A stretch of 64,000 bases of DNA from JALZKA01 sp963701205 (GCA_963701205.1 OY969575.1:930001-994000), one strand, 5' to 3'; positions 1 to 8,313 are shown, counted from the stretch's first letter. A program made the numbers and translations. The notes: generated from the sequence alone by a model not told the origin.

Positions 1-1
1 A

Positions 2-427
2 GCGCGTGACCTGGCAATGGCCGACTGGCTCGAGGAACAGGGGACCGGGCTGCTGGTCCTCGCCGGATACATGCAACTGCTCGCCGGGGACTTCATAGCC
101 CGGTTCGAGAACCGGATCATCAACGTCCACCCGGCGCTGCTGCCATCGTTCACCGGGCTTGATGCGGTGGGCCAGGCGCTCGACTACGGAGTTCGCATCA
201 CCGGGGTCACGGTTCACTTCGTCGATGAGGGCATCGATACGGGCCCGGTGATCCTTCAACGCGAGGTCGCGATCCCCGCCGACCGCAGCCGAGCGGCCTT
301 GGAGGACGCGCTTCATGCGGTCGAGCACGTTCTGTTGCCGGAGGCGATCACGCTGATCGCGGCGGGCCGAATCAGCTTCGACCCCGCGAACCCGCGGATC
401 GTGCTGATCGCGCCCGACCTCACATAG
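2..427 (+). CDS. purN: Phosphoribosylglycinamide formyltransferase, 3' part (PurN)
   Basis: The window opens inside this gene; 141 C-terminal residues remain. The enzyme formylates glycinamide ribonucleotide with 10-formyl-tetrahydrofolate, the third step of de novo purine synthesis, in the cytosol. Visible family marks are MADWLEEQG, LAGYMQLL, the INVHPALLPSF block that carries the catalytic Asn/His pair, and VHFVDEGIDTGPVI with the catalytic Asp. purH starts 11 bases after the stop, so the two form a purine operon. The N-terminal substrate-binding half lies upstream of the window. Confidence 0.95.
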   Translation, partial: ARDLAMADWLEEQGTGLLVLAGYMQLLAGDFIARFENRIINVHPALLPSFTGLDAVGQALDYGVRITGVTVHFVDEGIDTGPVILQREVAIPADRSRAALEDALHAVEHVLLPEAITLIAAGRISFDPANPRIVLIAPDLT

Positions 428-438
428 ACTCCGGCGCG

Positions 439-2070
439 ATGCCCGATGAGATGGTCACGGAGGCTGAGGCCACGGAGGGAGGTGCGCCTCCGTCGGGCGA
501 GCCCGTCCGTGTTCGCAGGGCTCTGATCAGCGTCTCCGACAAGACCGGAGTCGTCGATTTCGCCCGCAGCCTGAACGAGCTCGGAGTGGAATTGCTCTCG
601 ACCGGAGGCACCGCCGCGGCGATCCGCGAGGCCGGCATTCAGGTCACTGACGTCGCCGAGTTCACCGGCCAGGACGAGATCCTCGGTGGCCGGGTCAAGA
701 CCCTGCACCCACGTCTGCACGCCGCGCTCTTGGCCAAGCGGGATGATCCTGAGCACCTCAGGACGCTTGCGGACGAGGGGATCGAGCCGATCGATCTGGT
801 CTGCGTGAACCTGTATCCGTTCCAGCAAACGGTCGCCCGCTCTGACGTGACCGAGGCTGAGGCGGTCGAGAACATTGATATCGGTGGGCCGACGATGATC
901 CGCGCAGCGGCCAAGAACCACCACTTCGTCGCCGTGGTCGTCAAGCCGGAGAGCTACGACGCCGTGCTGGCCGAGATGGAGGCGTCCGACGGACGGATAT
1001 CTGAGGAGACGCGCCACTGGCTGGCGAATGAGGCCTTTGCCGATATCGCCGGATACGACGCTGCGATCAGCCGCTGGTTCGGCCTGCGCTACGAAACGTT
1101 CCCGCAGCACTGGGTGTTTGCCTACGAGAAGTTCCTCGACCTCTCCTACGGCGAAAACCCCCACCAAAAGGCGGCGCTCTATACCGAGACCGGCGCGCGA
1201 TCACACGTGCTGGCCCGAATCGCGAAGCTCCACGGGCGCGCCCTGTCGTTCAACAACGTCCTCGACCTTGACGCGGCCGCAAAGCTGCTGGCTGAGTTCG
1301 AGGAGCCGGCGGCGGTGATCGTCAAACACAACAACCCGTGCGGGGCGGCGGTTGCGGGCGATATTGCCGAGGCCTACGAGAAGGCGCTTGCCTGCGATCC
1401 GCTGTCCGCCTTTGGCGGCGTCATCGCGCTCAATCGCCCAGTCGACAAGGCCCTCGCCGAGCGCCTGCACGAAAACTTCATCGAGGTCCTGGTGGCCCCC
1501 GGCTTCGACGACGACGCGCTCGAGGTGCTGACCCAAAAGGAAGCCGTGCGCATCCTCCACAACACCGAGAAGCGCGAGCCTGAGCCGCGCGAGCGCGACC
1601 TCAAGCGGGTGCGTGGAGGGCTCTTGGTTCAAACGCCCGACCTCATCTCGGAAAGCCGCGGCGCGATGCGGATCGCAAGCTCGGCCGAGCCTTCGGAGGA
1701 TCAGTGGAGCGACCTGCTCTTCAGCTGGAAGGTGGGCAAGCACGTGCGCTCGAACGCGATCGTAATCGCAAAGGACGGCGCAACCCTGGGGATCGGCGCC
1801 GGGCAGATGAGCCGGGTGGATTCCGTGCGGATCGCAATCGACAAGGCGCGGGACGCCCGCGGCACGGATGCAGATGCGCTCCTTACGGGGTCGGTCATCG
1901 CATCCGATGCCTTCTTCCCCTTCCCCGACGGCCCGCAGATGGGCATCGAGGCCGGCGTTGCCGCCTTTATCCAGCCCGGCGGCTCGAAGCGCGACGCCGA
2001 AGTCGTCGCCGCCTGCGACGAGGCCGGCACCGCGATGGTCTTCACCGGCCGGCGCCACTTTCGCCACTAA
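439..2070 (+). CDS. purH: Bifunctional AICAR transformylase / IMP cyclohydrolase (PurH)
   Basis: This 543-residue protein catalyses the last two steps to IMP: formylation of AICAR by the C-terminal domain, then ring closure by the N-terminal MGS-like domain. The core begins near residue 27 (RRALISVSDKTGV) and continues with LSTGGTA and GGRVKTLHP, typical of the cyclohydrolase. The transformylase carries the VIVKHNNPCGAA motif with its catalytic Lys-His pair, DPLSAFGG, and the C-terminal SDAFFPFPDG. Length is normal for the family. The first 25 or so residues are a low-complexity extension, so the start could lie slightly downstream. It lies directly behind purN. Confidence 0.97.
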   Translation: MPDEMVTEAEATEGGAPPSGEPVRVRRALISVSDKTGVVDFARSLNELGVELLSTGGTAAAIREAGIQVTDVAEFTGQDEILGGRVKTLHPRLHAALLAKRDDPEHLRTLADEGIEPIDLVCVNLYPFQQTVARSDVTEAEAVENIDIGGPTMIRAAAKNHHFVAVVVKPESYDAVLAEMEASDGRISEETRHWLANEAFADIAGYDAAISRWFGLRYETFPQHWVFAYEKFLDLSYGENPHQKAALYTETGARSHVLARIAKLHGRALSFNNVLDLDAAAKLLAEFEEPAAVIVKHNNPCGAAVAGDIAEAYEKALACDPLSAFGGVIALNRPVDKALAERLHENFIEVLVAPGFDDDALEVLTQKEAVRILHNTEKREPEPRERDLKRVRGGLLVQTPDLISESRGAMRIASSAEPSEDQWSDLLFSWKVGKHVRSNAIVIAKDGATLGIGAGQMSRVDSVRIAIDKARDARGTDADALLTGSVIASDAFFPFPDGPQMGIEAGVAAFIQPGGSKRDAEVVAACDEAGTAMVFTGRRHFRH

Positions 2071-2101
2071 CCGCTGGCCGCGCGGCTCGCGCGATCGACG
2101 A

Positions 2102-2174
2102 TGCCCCCGGAAGGAATCGAACCTTCGACGCGCAGGGTAAAAACCTGCCGCTCTAGCCACTGAGCTACGGGGGC
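2102..2174 (-). tRNA. tRNA-Lys (anticodon TTT)
   Basis: Read on the minus strand, a 7-bp acceptor stem (GCCCCCG with CGGGGGC) closes a standard cloverleaf. It has a D-arm beginning TAGCTCAG, an anticodon stem GCAGG/CCTGC around the loop TTTTTAC, and a T-arm GAAGG-TTCGATT-CCTTC. The anticodon is TTT and the discriminator base is A. CCA is not encoded. A TACGAT hexamer just upstream on the minus strand could be its -10 box. The gene is antisense to its neighbours purH and the 2327 gene. Confidence 0.95.
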
Positions 2175-2202
2175 CGCGCAATCGTATTGAGGCGCCACGC
2201 GC

Positions 2203-2247
2203 CGACTGCGGGGTTGCATGGCCATGGCCCCCACAATCCCGCAGTCG
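2203..2247. repeat. Long inverted repeat between tRNA-Lys and the 2327 gene
   Basis: Arms at 2203-2216 and 2234-2247 (CGACTGCGGGGTTG and CAATCCCGCAGTCG) pair over 14 positions with one G-T wobble. The 17-base loop contains the palindrome GGCCATGGCC. The element sits upstream of both the minus-strand tRNA and the plus-strand hypothetical gene. No T-run follows on either side, so it is not a typical intrinsic terminator. An operator, a processing site or a dispersed palindromic repeat are all possible. Confidence 0.6.
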
Positions 2248-2326
2248 CGGGTATTGGGCGCAATCGGGCGTGCGGGCGCCAGGGCGGCGGCGCACGCCGG
2301 GTCCAGGGTCGGGTACAAACCGACCC

Positions 2327-2977
2327 ATGCCCTTGCACCCCGCCGAGAACCGTGGCTACCGCGAACTCTTTCTGACCGCCGAGGAGGCGAAGACGCGCCT
2401 CACCCGCCTGGCCGAGCACCTCGAAGGCGATGCCGAGGCCGCGACCCAAAAGGCTGCGGCAGCCCTCGGCGAGCTGGTTACTGAATTGACCCCGGCGCTG
2501 GCGCGCTACGACCTGCACGCCGAGCTTGCTGCGCGCGGCGGCGGCAGCCGGATCGGGATGGTCCGGGCTGCGATCCTCGACAAGTTCCTGGAACGAAACC
2601 AGGCGATCCGCTTCGCCGTTGACGACCTCGAGCACGTGACGACCTTGCTTGCCTACCTCGCCGGAATCTCGGACAAACGACGCGCGAAGGTGCTGACCGA
2701 GCTTTGCCGGACCTGGGAGCGAAAGATGCGCCGCCACGTCACCGCCGTTCGCAAGGCAGCCGTTGAACTGGCCTCGGATCCGGACGGTGCGATCGAACCG
2801 CTTGATCCGTCGCCGGTTGGCCAGGCGGCGCATTCGGCGAGCGTCAAGTTCGGCACCGCGGGCGAGGCAATCGACCGCAACTACGCTGAGGCGAAGGTCG
2901 CGGTCAGCCAGACGAGGGCTGCGGTCGCCGAGAAATCGGCCGAGGTCAAGCGCCGCGGCTTCTTCCGCCGCGGCTAG
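2327..2977 (+). CDS. Hypothetical protein, 216 aa, helix-rich
   Basis: I do not recognise a named family. The ATG at 2327 (MPLHPAENRGYREL) is chosen because the reading frame before it is Pro/Arg-rich and unlike a protein. The body looks almost wholly alpha-helical and rich in Ala, Arg, Glu and Lys (FLTAEEAKTRLTRLAEHLEG, CRTWERKMRRHVTAVRK). It has no signal peptide or membrane segment and ends in a basic tail (KRRGFFRRG). It stands alone between the tRNA-Lys palindrome and the convergent thiG, with 6 bases between stops. The product is probably cytosolic, possibly binding nucleic acid or membrane through its basic end. Confidence 0.7.
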   Translation: MPLHPAENRGYRELFLTAEEAKTRLTRLAEHLEGDAEAATQKAAAALGELVTELTPALARYDLHAELAARGGGSRIGMVRAAILDKFLERNQAIRFAVDDLEHVTTLLAYLAGISDKRRAKVLTELCRTWERKMRRHVTAVRKAAVELASDPDGAIEPLDPSPVGQAAHSASVKFGTAGEAIDRNYAEAKVAVSQTRAAVAEKSAEVKRRGFFRRG

Positions 2978-2983
2978 AGCCGA

Positions 2984-3799
2984 CTACCGGCTCTCATCGT
3001 CGCCAAGGCTTGCGATCCCATCCTCGGGGCTTGACGCCTTGGCGTGAAGGCGAACCGGAATCCGCCCAGCCCCGTGAGCCGCGCGCCCGGCGGCGACGGC
3101 ATCGCGCATCGCTCCCGCCATCAAGACCGGATCGGCCGCGCGGGAAACCGCGCTCGCAAGCAGGACCCCGTCGCAGCCGAGCTCCATCGCTAGGGCGGCG
3201 TCCGATGCGGTCCCGATGCCGGCGTCGCAGATCACGGGGACACCGGCCCCCTCGACGATGATCCGAAAGTTGTAGGGATTGCGAATCCCCGAGCCGGAGC
3301 CGATCGGCGATCCAAGCGGCATGACGGCGGCGCAGCCGACCTCTTCTAAGCGGCGCGCCACGACCGGGTCGTCGGTGGTGTAGGGCAGGACGATGAAGCC
3401 GTCGGCGACAAGCTCCTCGGCAGCGACCAAAAGCTCAGGCGCGTCGGGCAGCAGGGTGCGATCGTCGCCAATGACCTCGAGCTTGATCCAGTCGGTCTGA
3501 AAGGCCTCGCGGGCGAGCTTCGCCGTCTGAACCGCGTCGCGAGCCGTGTAGCAACCGGCTGTATTGGGGAGCACGAAGAGCCCAAGCCGCTCGATCGCCT
3601 CGGTGACGGATCCCTGCGCCAGCGGATCGATTCGCCGCAGCGCCACCGTCACGATCTCAGTCTCCGACGCCTCCAGCGCGCGCTCCATCTGCTCTAGCGA
3701 GCGAAAGCCGCCGGTGCCGACGATCAGGCGCGAGCGCCATTCCCGTCCGCCCATCGTCCAACCCGCCACGGCTGCATCACTATCCGCCCTGGACGGCAT
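2984..3799 (-). CDS. thiG: Thiazole synthase ThiG
   Basis: ThiG builds the thiazole phosphate of thiamine from deoxyxylulose 5-phosphate, dehydroglycine and the ThiS thiocarboxylate. Family marks are SRLIVGTGGF, VTVALRR, the DWIKLEVIGD segment with the Schiff-base lysine, the phosphate-binding PLGSPIGSGSGI, and DAGIGTASDAALAMELGCDGVL. The ATG at 3799 lies inside the end of thiS, 20 bases overlapping, and has a good GGAGGTGG ribosome site five bases upstream. A start at 3754 (MGGREWRSRL) would give a more typical N-terminus and cannot be excluded. It is the last gene of the riboswitch-controlled thiO-thiS-thiG operon. Confidence 0.95.
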   Translation of the reverse strand: MPSRADSDAAVAGWTMGGREWRSRLIVGTGGFRSLEQMERALEASETEIVTVALRRIDPLAQGSVTEAIERLGLFVLPNTAGCYTARDAVQTAKLAREAFQTDWIKLEVIGDDRTLLPDAPELLVAAEELVADGFIVLPYTTDDPVVARRLEEVGCAAVMPLGSPIGSGSGIRNPYNFRIIVEGAGVPVICDAGIGTASDAALAMELGCDGVLLASAVSRAADPVLMAGAMRDAVAAGRAAHGAGRIPVRLHAKASSPEDGIASLGDDESR

Positions 3800-3986
3800 G
3801 AACCACCTCCACCCTGTCGCCATCAGCCAATCTGCGCTCGGACCACTCTGACCGCGGAACCACCTCGCCGCCCAGCGCCACCGCCACTCCTGACGACCCA
3901 ACGCTCTGGTCAAGCGCCGTCACCGCATCGGCGACCGATGACCCCGCTTCCATCTCAACCGGCTCGCCGTTCAGCCATACGTTCAT
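3780..3986 (-). CDS. thiS: Sulfur carrier protein ThiS
   Basis: This 68-residue ubiquitin-fold protein opens with MNVWLNGEPVEM and ends in Gly-Gly, the C-terminus that is adenylated and thiocarboxylated to deliver sulfur to ThiG. VAVALGGEVVPRSEW is the usual central strand. The length is typical. It overlaps thiO by four bases (ATGA) upstream and thiG by 20 bases downstream, so the three genes should be translationally coupled. The adenylating enzyme ThiF or MoeB is not in this window. Confidence 0.93.
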   Translation of the reverse strand: MNVWLNGEPVEMEAGSSVADAVTALDQSVGSSGVAVALGGEVVPRSEWSERRLADGDRVEVVHAVQGG

Positions 3987-5155
3987 CCCGCCACCGCCGG
4001 CGATTGCTCAAAGCGTGATGGCGAGGCGGCACTCAGCTCTTGCGGCAGCCCCTCACCCATTAGCGCGGCACGCACACCGGTCGCGGTCAGGGGCGCAAGG
4101 AGGATGCCGTTGCGGAAGTGTCCGGTGGCCAACACCAGGCCCGGCATCGCCCCCGGACCGACAAGTGGCGAGTTGTCGGGTGTCCCCGGTCGCAGGCCCG
4201 CGACCGCCCGCTCGAGCTCCAGCTCCGCGATGCCGGGAAACGCCCGGTAGGCCTCGCGAAGAATCTCATGCACCCCGCCGACCGTGACCCGGGTGTCGAA
4301 TCCGAGCTCCTCGACGGTGGCGCCGGCGATCAGCCGACCGTCGGCGCGGGGAACCATGTAGATGCGCTCCGACGCGACGATCCGGCCCATGAGAGGTGCT
4401 TCCGACAGGCCCCGCATCGTCACGATCTGCCCCTTCACTGGCCGCACCTGCGGCAGCGTCCCATCCGGCAACCAATCCACGGCGCCGGACCACGCACCGG
4501 CGGCCAGCACCACATGCAAGCCGCGGTGGCTGCATCCGTCCGCTGTCACGACGCCGGCGAGCCGGCCGTGTTCGACCAGTGCTTCTGTGACCTCCGCGCC
4601 AGTCTCGATCACGACTCCGGCGTGCTCGCAGGCCAGCACCAACGCTTGGACGAGCGCACCCGGATCCACGCTGTACTCGTGCGGGGCATGGACTCCGCCC
4701 GCCACCGAAGGCGCCAGTCCCGGCTCCAGGGCGCGGCACTCGCGGCCAAGGAGCCACTCGCACTCCAGGCCGAGGTTTCGCATCAGCTCGAAGCGACGCC
4801 GAAGTTCCCCAGCCTCATCAGGATCCAGGGCAATGTGAAGCGCGCCGGAGCGGATGAAACCGGTCGCGCTGCCGCTCGCCTCAGCAAGTTCAGCCGCAAA
4901 CCCGGGCCAGGCTGCATGGGAGGCAAGCGCCGCAGCCAACAGGCCCTCCTCGCCCCAGGTGGCTTCGCCAACCGGCGCCAGCATCCCCGCTGCCACACCG
5001 GATGCTCCCGCACCGGGCGCGTGGCGCTCCAGGACGCGGACGCGCAGGCCCGTCTGCGCAGCCCGCCAGGCGCAGGCAAGGCCGATCACCCCGGCGCCGA
5101 CGATCACCGCGTCAAGTGGTCCATCTCCGTTTGCATCGTCCCTTTTGTCGGGCAC
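3983..5155 (-). CDS. thiO: Glycine oxidase ThiO
   Basis: An FAD-dependent oxidase of the DAO family that converts glycine to the imine (dehydroglycine) used by ThiG. The Rossmann motif AVIVGAGVIGLACAW lies near residue 15, followed by ERHAPGAGASGVAAGMLAP and a C-terminal GLRPGTPDNSPLVGP and ATGHFRNGILLAP, all typical of ThiO. The frame is open far upstream, but that stretch is the TPP riboswitch. The GTG at 5155 (VPDKRDDAN) is preferred: it sits just after the aptamer, with GGAGAGG about 10 bases upstream. The protein is 390 residues. It is the first gene of thiO-thiS-thiG. Confidence 0.93.
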   Translation of the reverse strand: MPDKRDDANGDGPLDAVIVGAGVIGLACAWRAAQTGLRVRVLERHAPGAGASGVAAGMLAPVGEATWGEEGLLAAALASHAAWPGFAAELAEASGSATGFIRSGALHIALDPDEAGELRRRFELMRNLGLECEWLLGRECRALEPGLAPSVAGGVHAPHEYSVDPGALVQALVLACEHAGVVIETGAEVTEALVEHGRLAGVVTADGCSHRGLHVVLAAGAWSGAVDWLPDGTLPQVRPVKGQIVTMRGLSEAPLMGRIVASERIYMVPRADGRLIAGATVEELGFDTRVTVGGVHEILREAYRAFPGIAELELERAVAGLRPGTPDNSPLVGPGAMPGLVLATGHFRNGILLAPLTATGVRAALMGEGLPQELSAASPSRFEQSPAVAG

Positions 5156-5190
5156 GATTCCTGTTCCTCTCCGGGCGGGGTTTCGCCGCG

Positions 5191-5276
5191 CCATCCCTGC
5201 GCCGGCATTACCCGGTTCAGGTTCAGTCGGTCGGCGGCCCATGCCGCCCTCTCAGCCCGTTGGGTAGGGCTCCCGT
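5191..5276 (-). promoter_or_regulatory. TPP riboswitch (THI element)
   Basis: On the minus strand the conserved aptamer is clear. It has a GGGAGCCC/GGGCTGAGA helix with the invariant CTGAGA, a variable GGCGGC-ATG-GCCGCC stem, then CTGAACCTGAACCGGGTAATGCCGGCGCAGGGATGG. The last part matches the THI-box core GAACCTGAUC-GGUUAAUACCGGCGNAGGGA. It lies 36 bases before the thiO start. Downstream a GC-rich hairpin (GCGG/CCGC) directly precedes the GGAGAGG ribosome site, and no T-run is present. Control of translation is therefore likelier than transcription termination (inference). Confidence 0.95.
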
Positions 5277-5326
5277 TACGCGTTCGATGGTACTCGCGCA
5301 GGGGTCAACTCAGCCATACTCCCGGC

Positions 5327-6361
5327 GTGACTGACCCGCGAGTCGAGACGATTGAGCGCTTCTGGCGGGCCCTAAACGAGGGCGACGACGCAGCGCTTGC
5401 GGGCCAGATGGCGCCCGAGATCATCCTCGATTGGTCGCGCTCGCGAGCCCCCTATGCCGGAGTCATACACGGACACGCCGGCGCCCTGGGTTTTCTCCCT
5501 ACCCTGCTTGATCCCTTTGGCGAAACTCGCCACGCTCACAGCAAGCCGGAACTGCTACCCGGCGACCAGGCGCTGGTCGAGGCCCGCCTGCAGGCCACCG
5601 GGCGCGGCAGCGGGGTGGCGATTGAAGCCCGTGGGGCCTTCCTCATAGATTTTTCCGGAACGCTGATCAGCCGGATGGCTGTCTTTCAGTCCGTGGCAGA
5701 GGCTTGGGGCCATGTCCGGCGCGAGCGCCTGGCGTCCGCACGTCTCTACTTCGTCTGCGAAGGACGACCTGGCAGCGGCGATCCCGAGCCCCTGCTTGAA
5801 GCAGCACTCGATGGCGGCGTGGACGTGATCCAACTACGCGAGAAGGCGCCGCGATGCGCCGAAGAGATGATCGCCCTGGCCGAGCCGTTTCGGAAAGCCG
5901 CCAGCGCCCACGGGGCCCTCTTCTTTGTCAACGACGATCCGGAACTGGTTGGACAATGCGACGCCGACGGCGTTCACTTGGGTCAGGACGATGCGCCCGT
6001 CTCGGCGGCGCGCGGCGTGTGCGGCCCTGGCGGGCTCATCGGCCTCTCGACCCATACAACGGCGCAATTCGATGCCGCCATCGCGGCTGAGGGCCCCGCT
6101 CGCCCAGACCAGGTCAGCGTTGGTCCCGTTTGGGCTACGCCCACAAAACCCGGCCGCCCGGCCGCGGGACTTGAGGTGATCGCCCACGCCAGCGCCCACG
6201 GTGGTGACATCCCTTGGTTTGCGATCGGCGGCATTGATACCGACAACATCGGCGAGGTCGCCGCCGCCGGCGCCGCTCGGGCCGTCGTGGTTCGCGCAAT
6301 TCGCGACGCCGCCGACCCCAGGGCCGCGGCGCAGGCAATACTGGAGGCGCTCGATGGGTAG
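5327..6361 (+). CDS. thiE: SnoaL-like domain fused to thiamine-phosphate synthase (ThiE)
   Basis: One uninterrupted frame encodes two domains. Residues 1-125 are a SnoaL/NTF2-like fold (RVETIERFWRALNEGDD, GHAGALGFLPTLL, GVAIEARGAFLIDFSG). Residues 140-344 are a complete ThiE: QLREK, FVNDDPELVGQCDADGVHLGQDD, GLSTHT, SVGPVWATPTKPGRP, FAIGGI. ThiE joins HMP-PP and thiazole phosphate to thiamine phosphate. The proposed start is the GTG at 5327; a GTG near the domain junction (VAEAWGH) could also yield a ThiE-only product. It is divergent from the riboswitch-controlled thiO operon with only about 50 bases between them, and no aptamer is visible on its own strand. Confidence 0.88.
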   Translation: MTDPRVETIERFWRALNEGDDAALAGQMAPEIILDWSRSRAPYAGVIHGHAGALGFLPTLLDPFGETRHAHSKPELLPGDQALVEARLQATGRGSGVAIEARGAFLIDFSGTLISRMAVFQSVAEAWGHVRRERLASARLYFVCEGRPGSGDPEPLLEAALDGGVDVIQLREKAPRCAEEMIALAEPFRKAASAHGALFFVNDDPELVGQCDADGVHLGQDDAPVSAARGVCGPGGLIGLSTHTTAQFDAAIAAEGPARPDQVSVGPVWATPTKPGRPAAGLEVIAHASAHGGDIPWFAIGGIDTDNIGEVAAAGAARAVVVRAIRDAADPRAAAQAILEALDG

Positions 6362-6911
6362 CCGTGACCGCAAGCGATCCGAGCGCCGCAAGCGCAAGCA
6401 GCGCTCGGGACTCAGCCGCGAAGAGCTTGAGGCTCGCCGCCTCGAACGTGAAGCCCGCACCGAGGCGAAAAACCAGGCCGTCCGCGACGAGCTTGAGCCG
6501 TTGGCCAAGGGCGAGCGGCCGACCGTCGTTACCGTTGCGGCGATCGTCTCGGCGGCGCTCGCGATCACCGTCGTCATCGCCTACGCGCTGGGAACGGAGG
6601 TCTCGTCGATCGACGACTTCGGCAACCAGACGGGGAGTCAGAAGGCGAGCGTCCTCAGCATCGTTCCCTCGCTCGCGATCCTCTCGGTAATGGCCTACGG
6701 CCTGTGGCGGGGGCGCTACTGGGCGGTGCTCGGATTCCAGACCCTGATGGTGCTGCTGATTGTCGTGGCCACGCTCTCCTTGCTGGCAGCCACCACGGGT
6801 GCCCAGGCCGTGCGCTACGGAGGCCTGCTCGTGATCGCTGCGCTCTTCTTCTTTCGCATGGTCAAGGCGATGGCCCGCATCCAGATGCCGGAACGCAGGA
6901 CGTACAACTGA
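6354..6911 (+). CDS. Hypothetical membrane protein with charged N-terminus
   Basis: The ATG at 6354 overlaps the thiE stop by eight bases, which supports this start and translational coupling. The 185-residue product begins with a very basic, probably coiled stretch (GSRDRKRSERRKRKQRSGLS, then EARRLEREARTEAKNQA). Four hydrophobic segments follow (VAAIVSAALAITVVIAYALG, ASVLSIVPSLAILSVMAYGL, YWAVLGFQTLMVLLIVVATL, RYGGLLVIAALFFF). No enzymatic motif is seen and I do not recognise the family. Its position behind thiE may be incidental. Confidence 0.8.
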   Translation: MGSRDRKRSERRKRKQRSGLSREELEARRLEREARTEAKNQAVRDELEPLAKGERPTVVTVAAIVSAALAITVVIAYALGTEVSSIDDFGNQTGSQKASVLSIVPSLAILSVMAYGLWRGRYWAVLGFQTLMVLLIVVATLSLLAATTGAQAVRYGGLLVIAALFFFRMVKAMARIQMPERRTYN

Positions 6912-6937
6912 CGGCGCCTTGTAGATAGAGTCGGCCC

Positions 6938-8305
6938 ATGGCTGATTCCTACGATGTGATCGTGATCGGTGGAGGCCCCGGCGGTTACGTCGCGGCCATC
7001 CGCGCCGCCCAGCTCGGCCTCAACACGGCCGTTGTCGAGAAGGACAAGGCCGGCGGACGCTGTCTCAACTACGCCTGCATTCCGGCGAAGACGATGCTTC
7101 ACACCGCTGAGGTCTTCGACGAGGCACAAAACAGCGCCGAGCTTGGCGTGAAGGTCTCGAAGGCGACGCTCGACTGGAAGGCCCTTGCAAAGCGCCGCGC
7201 CGACGTCTCGGCCGGCCTTTCAGGCGGCGTCGAGATGTTGTGGAAGAAGAACAAGATCACGGTGATCGAAGGCGAAGGCTCGCTGACCGACGACGCCAAC
7301 GTCCAGGTGGGCGACGACGTCCACGAGACGAAAGCCGTGGTCCTTGCAACCGGTTCGGTCGCGATGCCGATTCCCGGCGTCGAGTTCGGCGGTCGCATTC
7401 TTGATACCTGGGGAGCCTGGTCGCTCGACGCCCAACCGAAGTCCCTGGCCGTGGTTGGCGCGGGAGCGTCCGGATCCGAGATCGCATCGGCCTTCATCCG
7501 CTACGGCACCGCCGTCACGTTGATCGAGATGGCGGCCCAGATCCTGCCGCTTGAGGACAAGGACTGCGCCCGGGTTGTCGAGCGCACCTTCAAGGCCCAG
7601 GGAATCACCGTCGCCACTGGCGCGCCCGTGGCCGACGTAGTCGACACCGGGAAGTCCGTTACCTTCAGCTACGGCGACGAGACCGGGGAGGCCGATTACC
7701 TGGTAATCGCCGGCGGCAGGGCCCCCGACGTCGAGCCGCTCAACCTCGCGGGCGCGAAGGTCGAGCTTGAGGAAAACGGCAAGATCAAGGTGGACGAACT
7801 CCAGCGCACGTCCAATTCAAAGGTCTATGCGATCGGCGACCTTGTTCGTGGCCCTGCCTTGGCCCACAAAGCGTCCGAGGAAGGCGTCGTTGCGGTCGAG
7901 ACGATTGCGGACGCTCCGACCCACGCCGTGGACGTCAGCCTGATCCCGGGCGCCACGTTCTGCCACCCGCAGGTTGCATCGGTCGGGCTGACGGAGGCCG
8001 AGGCTAAGAAGGCGGGACACGACGTCAAAGTCGGCAAGTTCAAGCTCGGCGGCGTCGGTGCCTCCGCCGTGTACGACGATCGCGAGGGCATGGTCAAGAT
8101 CGTCGCCGACGCGAAGTACGGCGAGATCGTCGGTGCCCACATCGTGGGTAACTCCGCCTGCGACATGATCAGCGAGATCGTCAACGTAATCGCGCTGGAA
8201 GGCGGCTACCAGGAGCTTGCGCGGATCGTCCATCCCCATCCGACGATCTCCGAAGCGATCCTCGACGCCGCTCGCGCGGTCGACGGCTGGGCGACCCACG
8301 CCTAG
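6938..8305 (+). CDS. lpdA: Dihydrolipoyl dehydrogenase (E3)
   Basis: E3 reoxidises dihydrolipoyl groups of 2-oxoacid dehydrogenase complexes with NAD+. The 455-residue protein has the FAD motif VIGGGPGGYVAAI, the redox disulfide GGRCLNYACIPAK, the NAD-binding VVGAGASGSEIASAF, a second FAD contact VYAIGDLVRG, and the C-terminal HPHPTISEAILDA holding the catalytic His-Glu pair. The length is normal. It lies 3.4 kb before the branched-chain dehydrogenase operon on the same strand. No other E3 gene is in the window, so it probably serves that complex (inference). Confidence 0.96.
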   Translation: MADSYDVIVIGGGPGGYVAAIRAAQLGLNTAVVEKDKAGGRCLNYACIPAKTMLHTAEVFDEAQNSAELGVKVSKATLDWKALAKRRADVSAGLSGGVEMLWKKNKITVIEGEGSLTDDANVQVGDDVHETKAVVLATGSVAMPIPGVEFGGRILDTWGAWSLDAQPKSLAVVGAGASGSEIASAFIRYGTAVTLIEMAAQILPLEDKDCARVVERTFKAQGITVATGAPVADVVDTGKSVTFSYGDETGEADYLVIAGGRAPDVEPLNLAGAKVELEENGKIKVDELQRTSNSKVYAIGDLVRGPALAHKASEEGVVAVETIADAPTHAVDVSLIPGATFCHPQVASVGLTEAEAKKAGHDVKVGKFKLGGVGASAVYDDREGMVKIVADAKYGEIVGAHIVGNSACDMISEIVNVIALEGGYQELARIVHPHPTISEAILDAARAVDGWATHA

Positions 8306-8313
8306 GCACTGCC

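Noticed and set aside
4118..5326. Very long plus-strand open frame continuing upstream of the SnoaL-ThiE gene
   Set aside because: It is antisense to thiO, rich in Arg, Gly and His, and crosses the TPP riboswitch. The protein-like part begins at GTG 5327.
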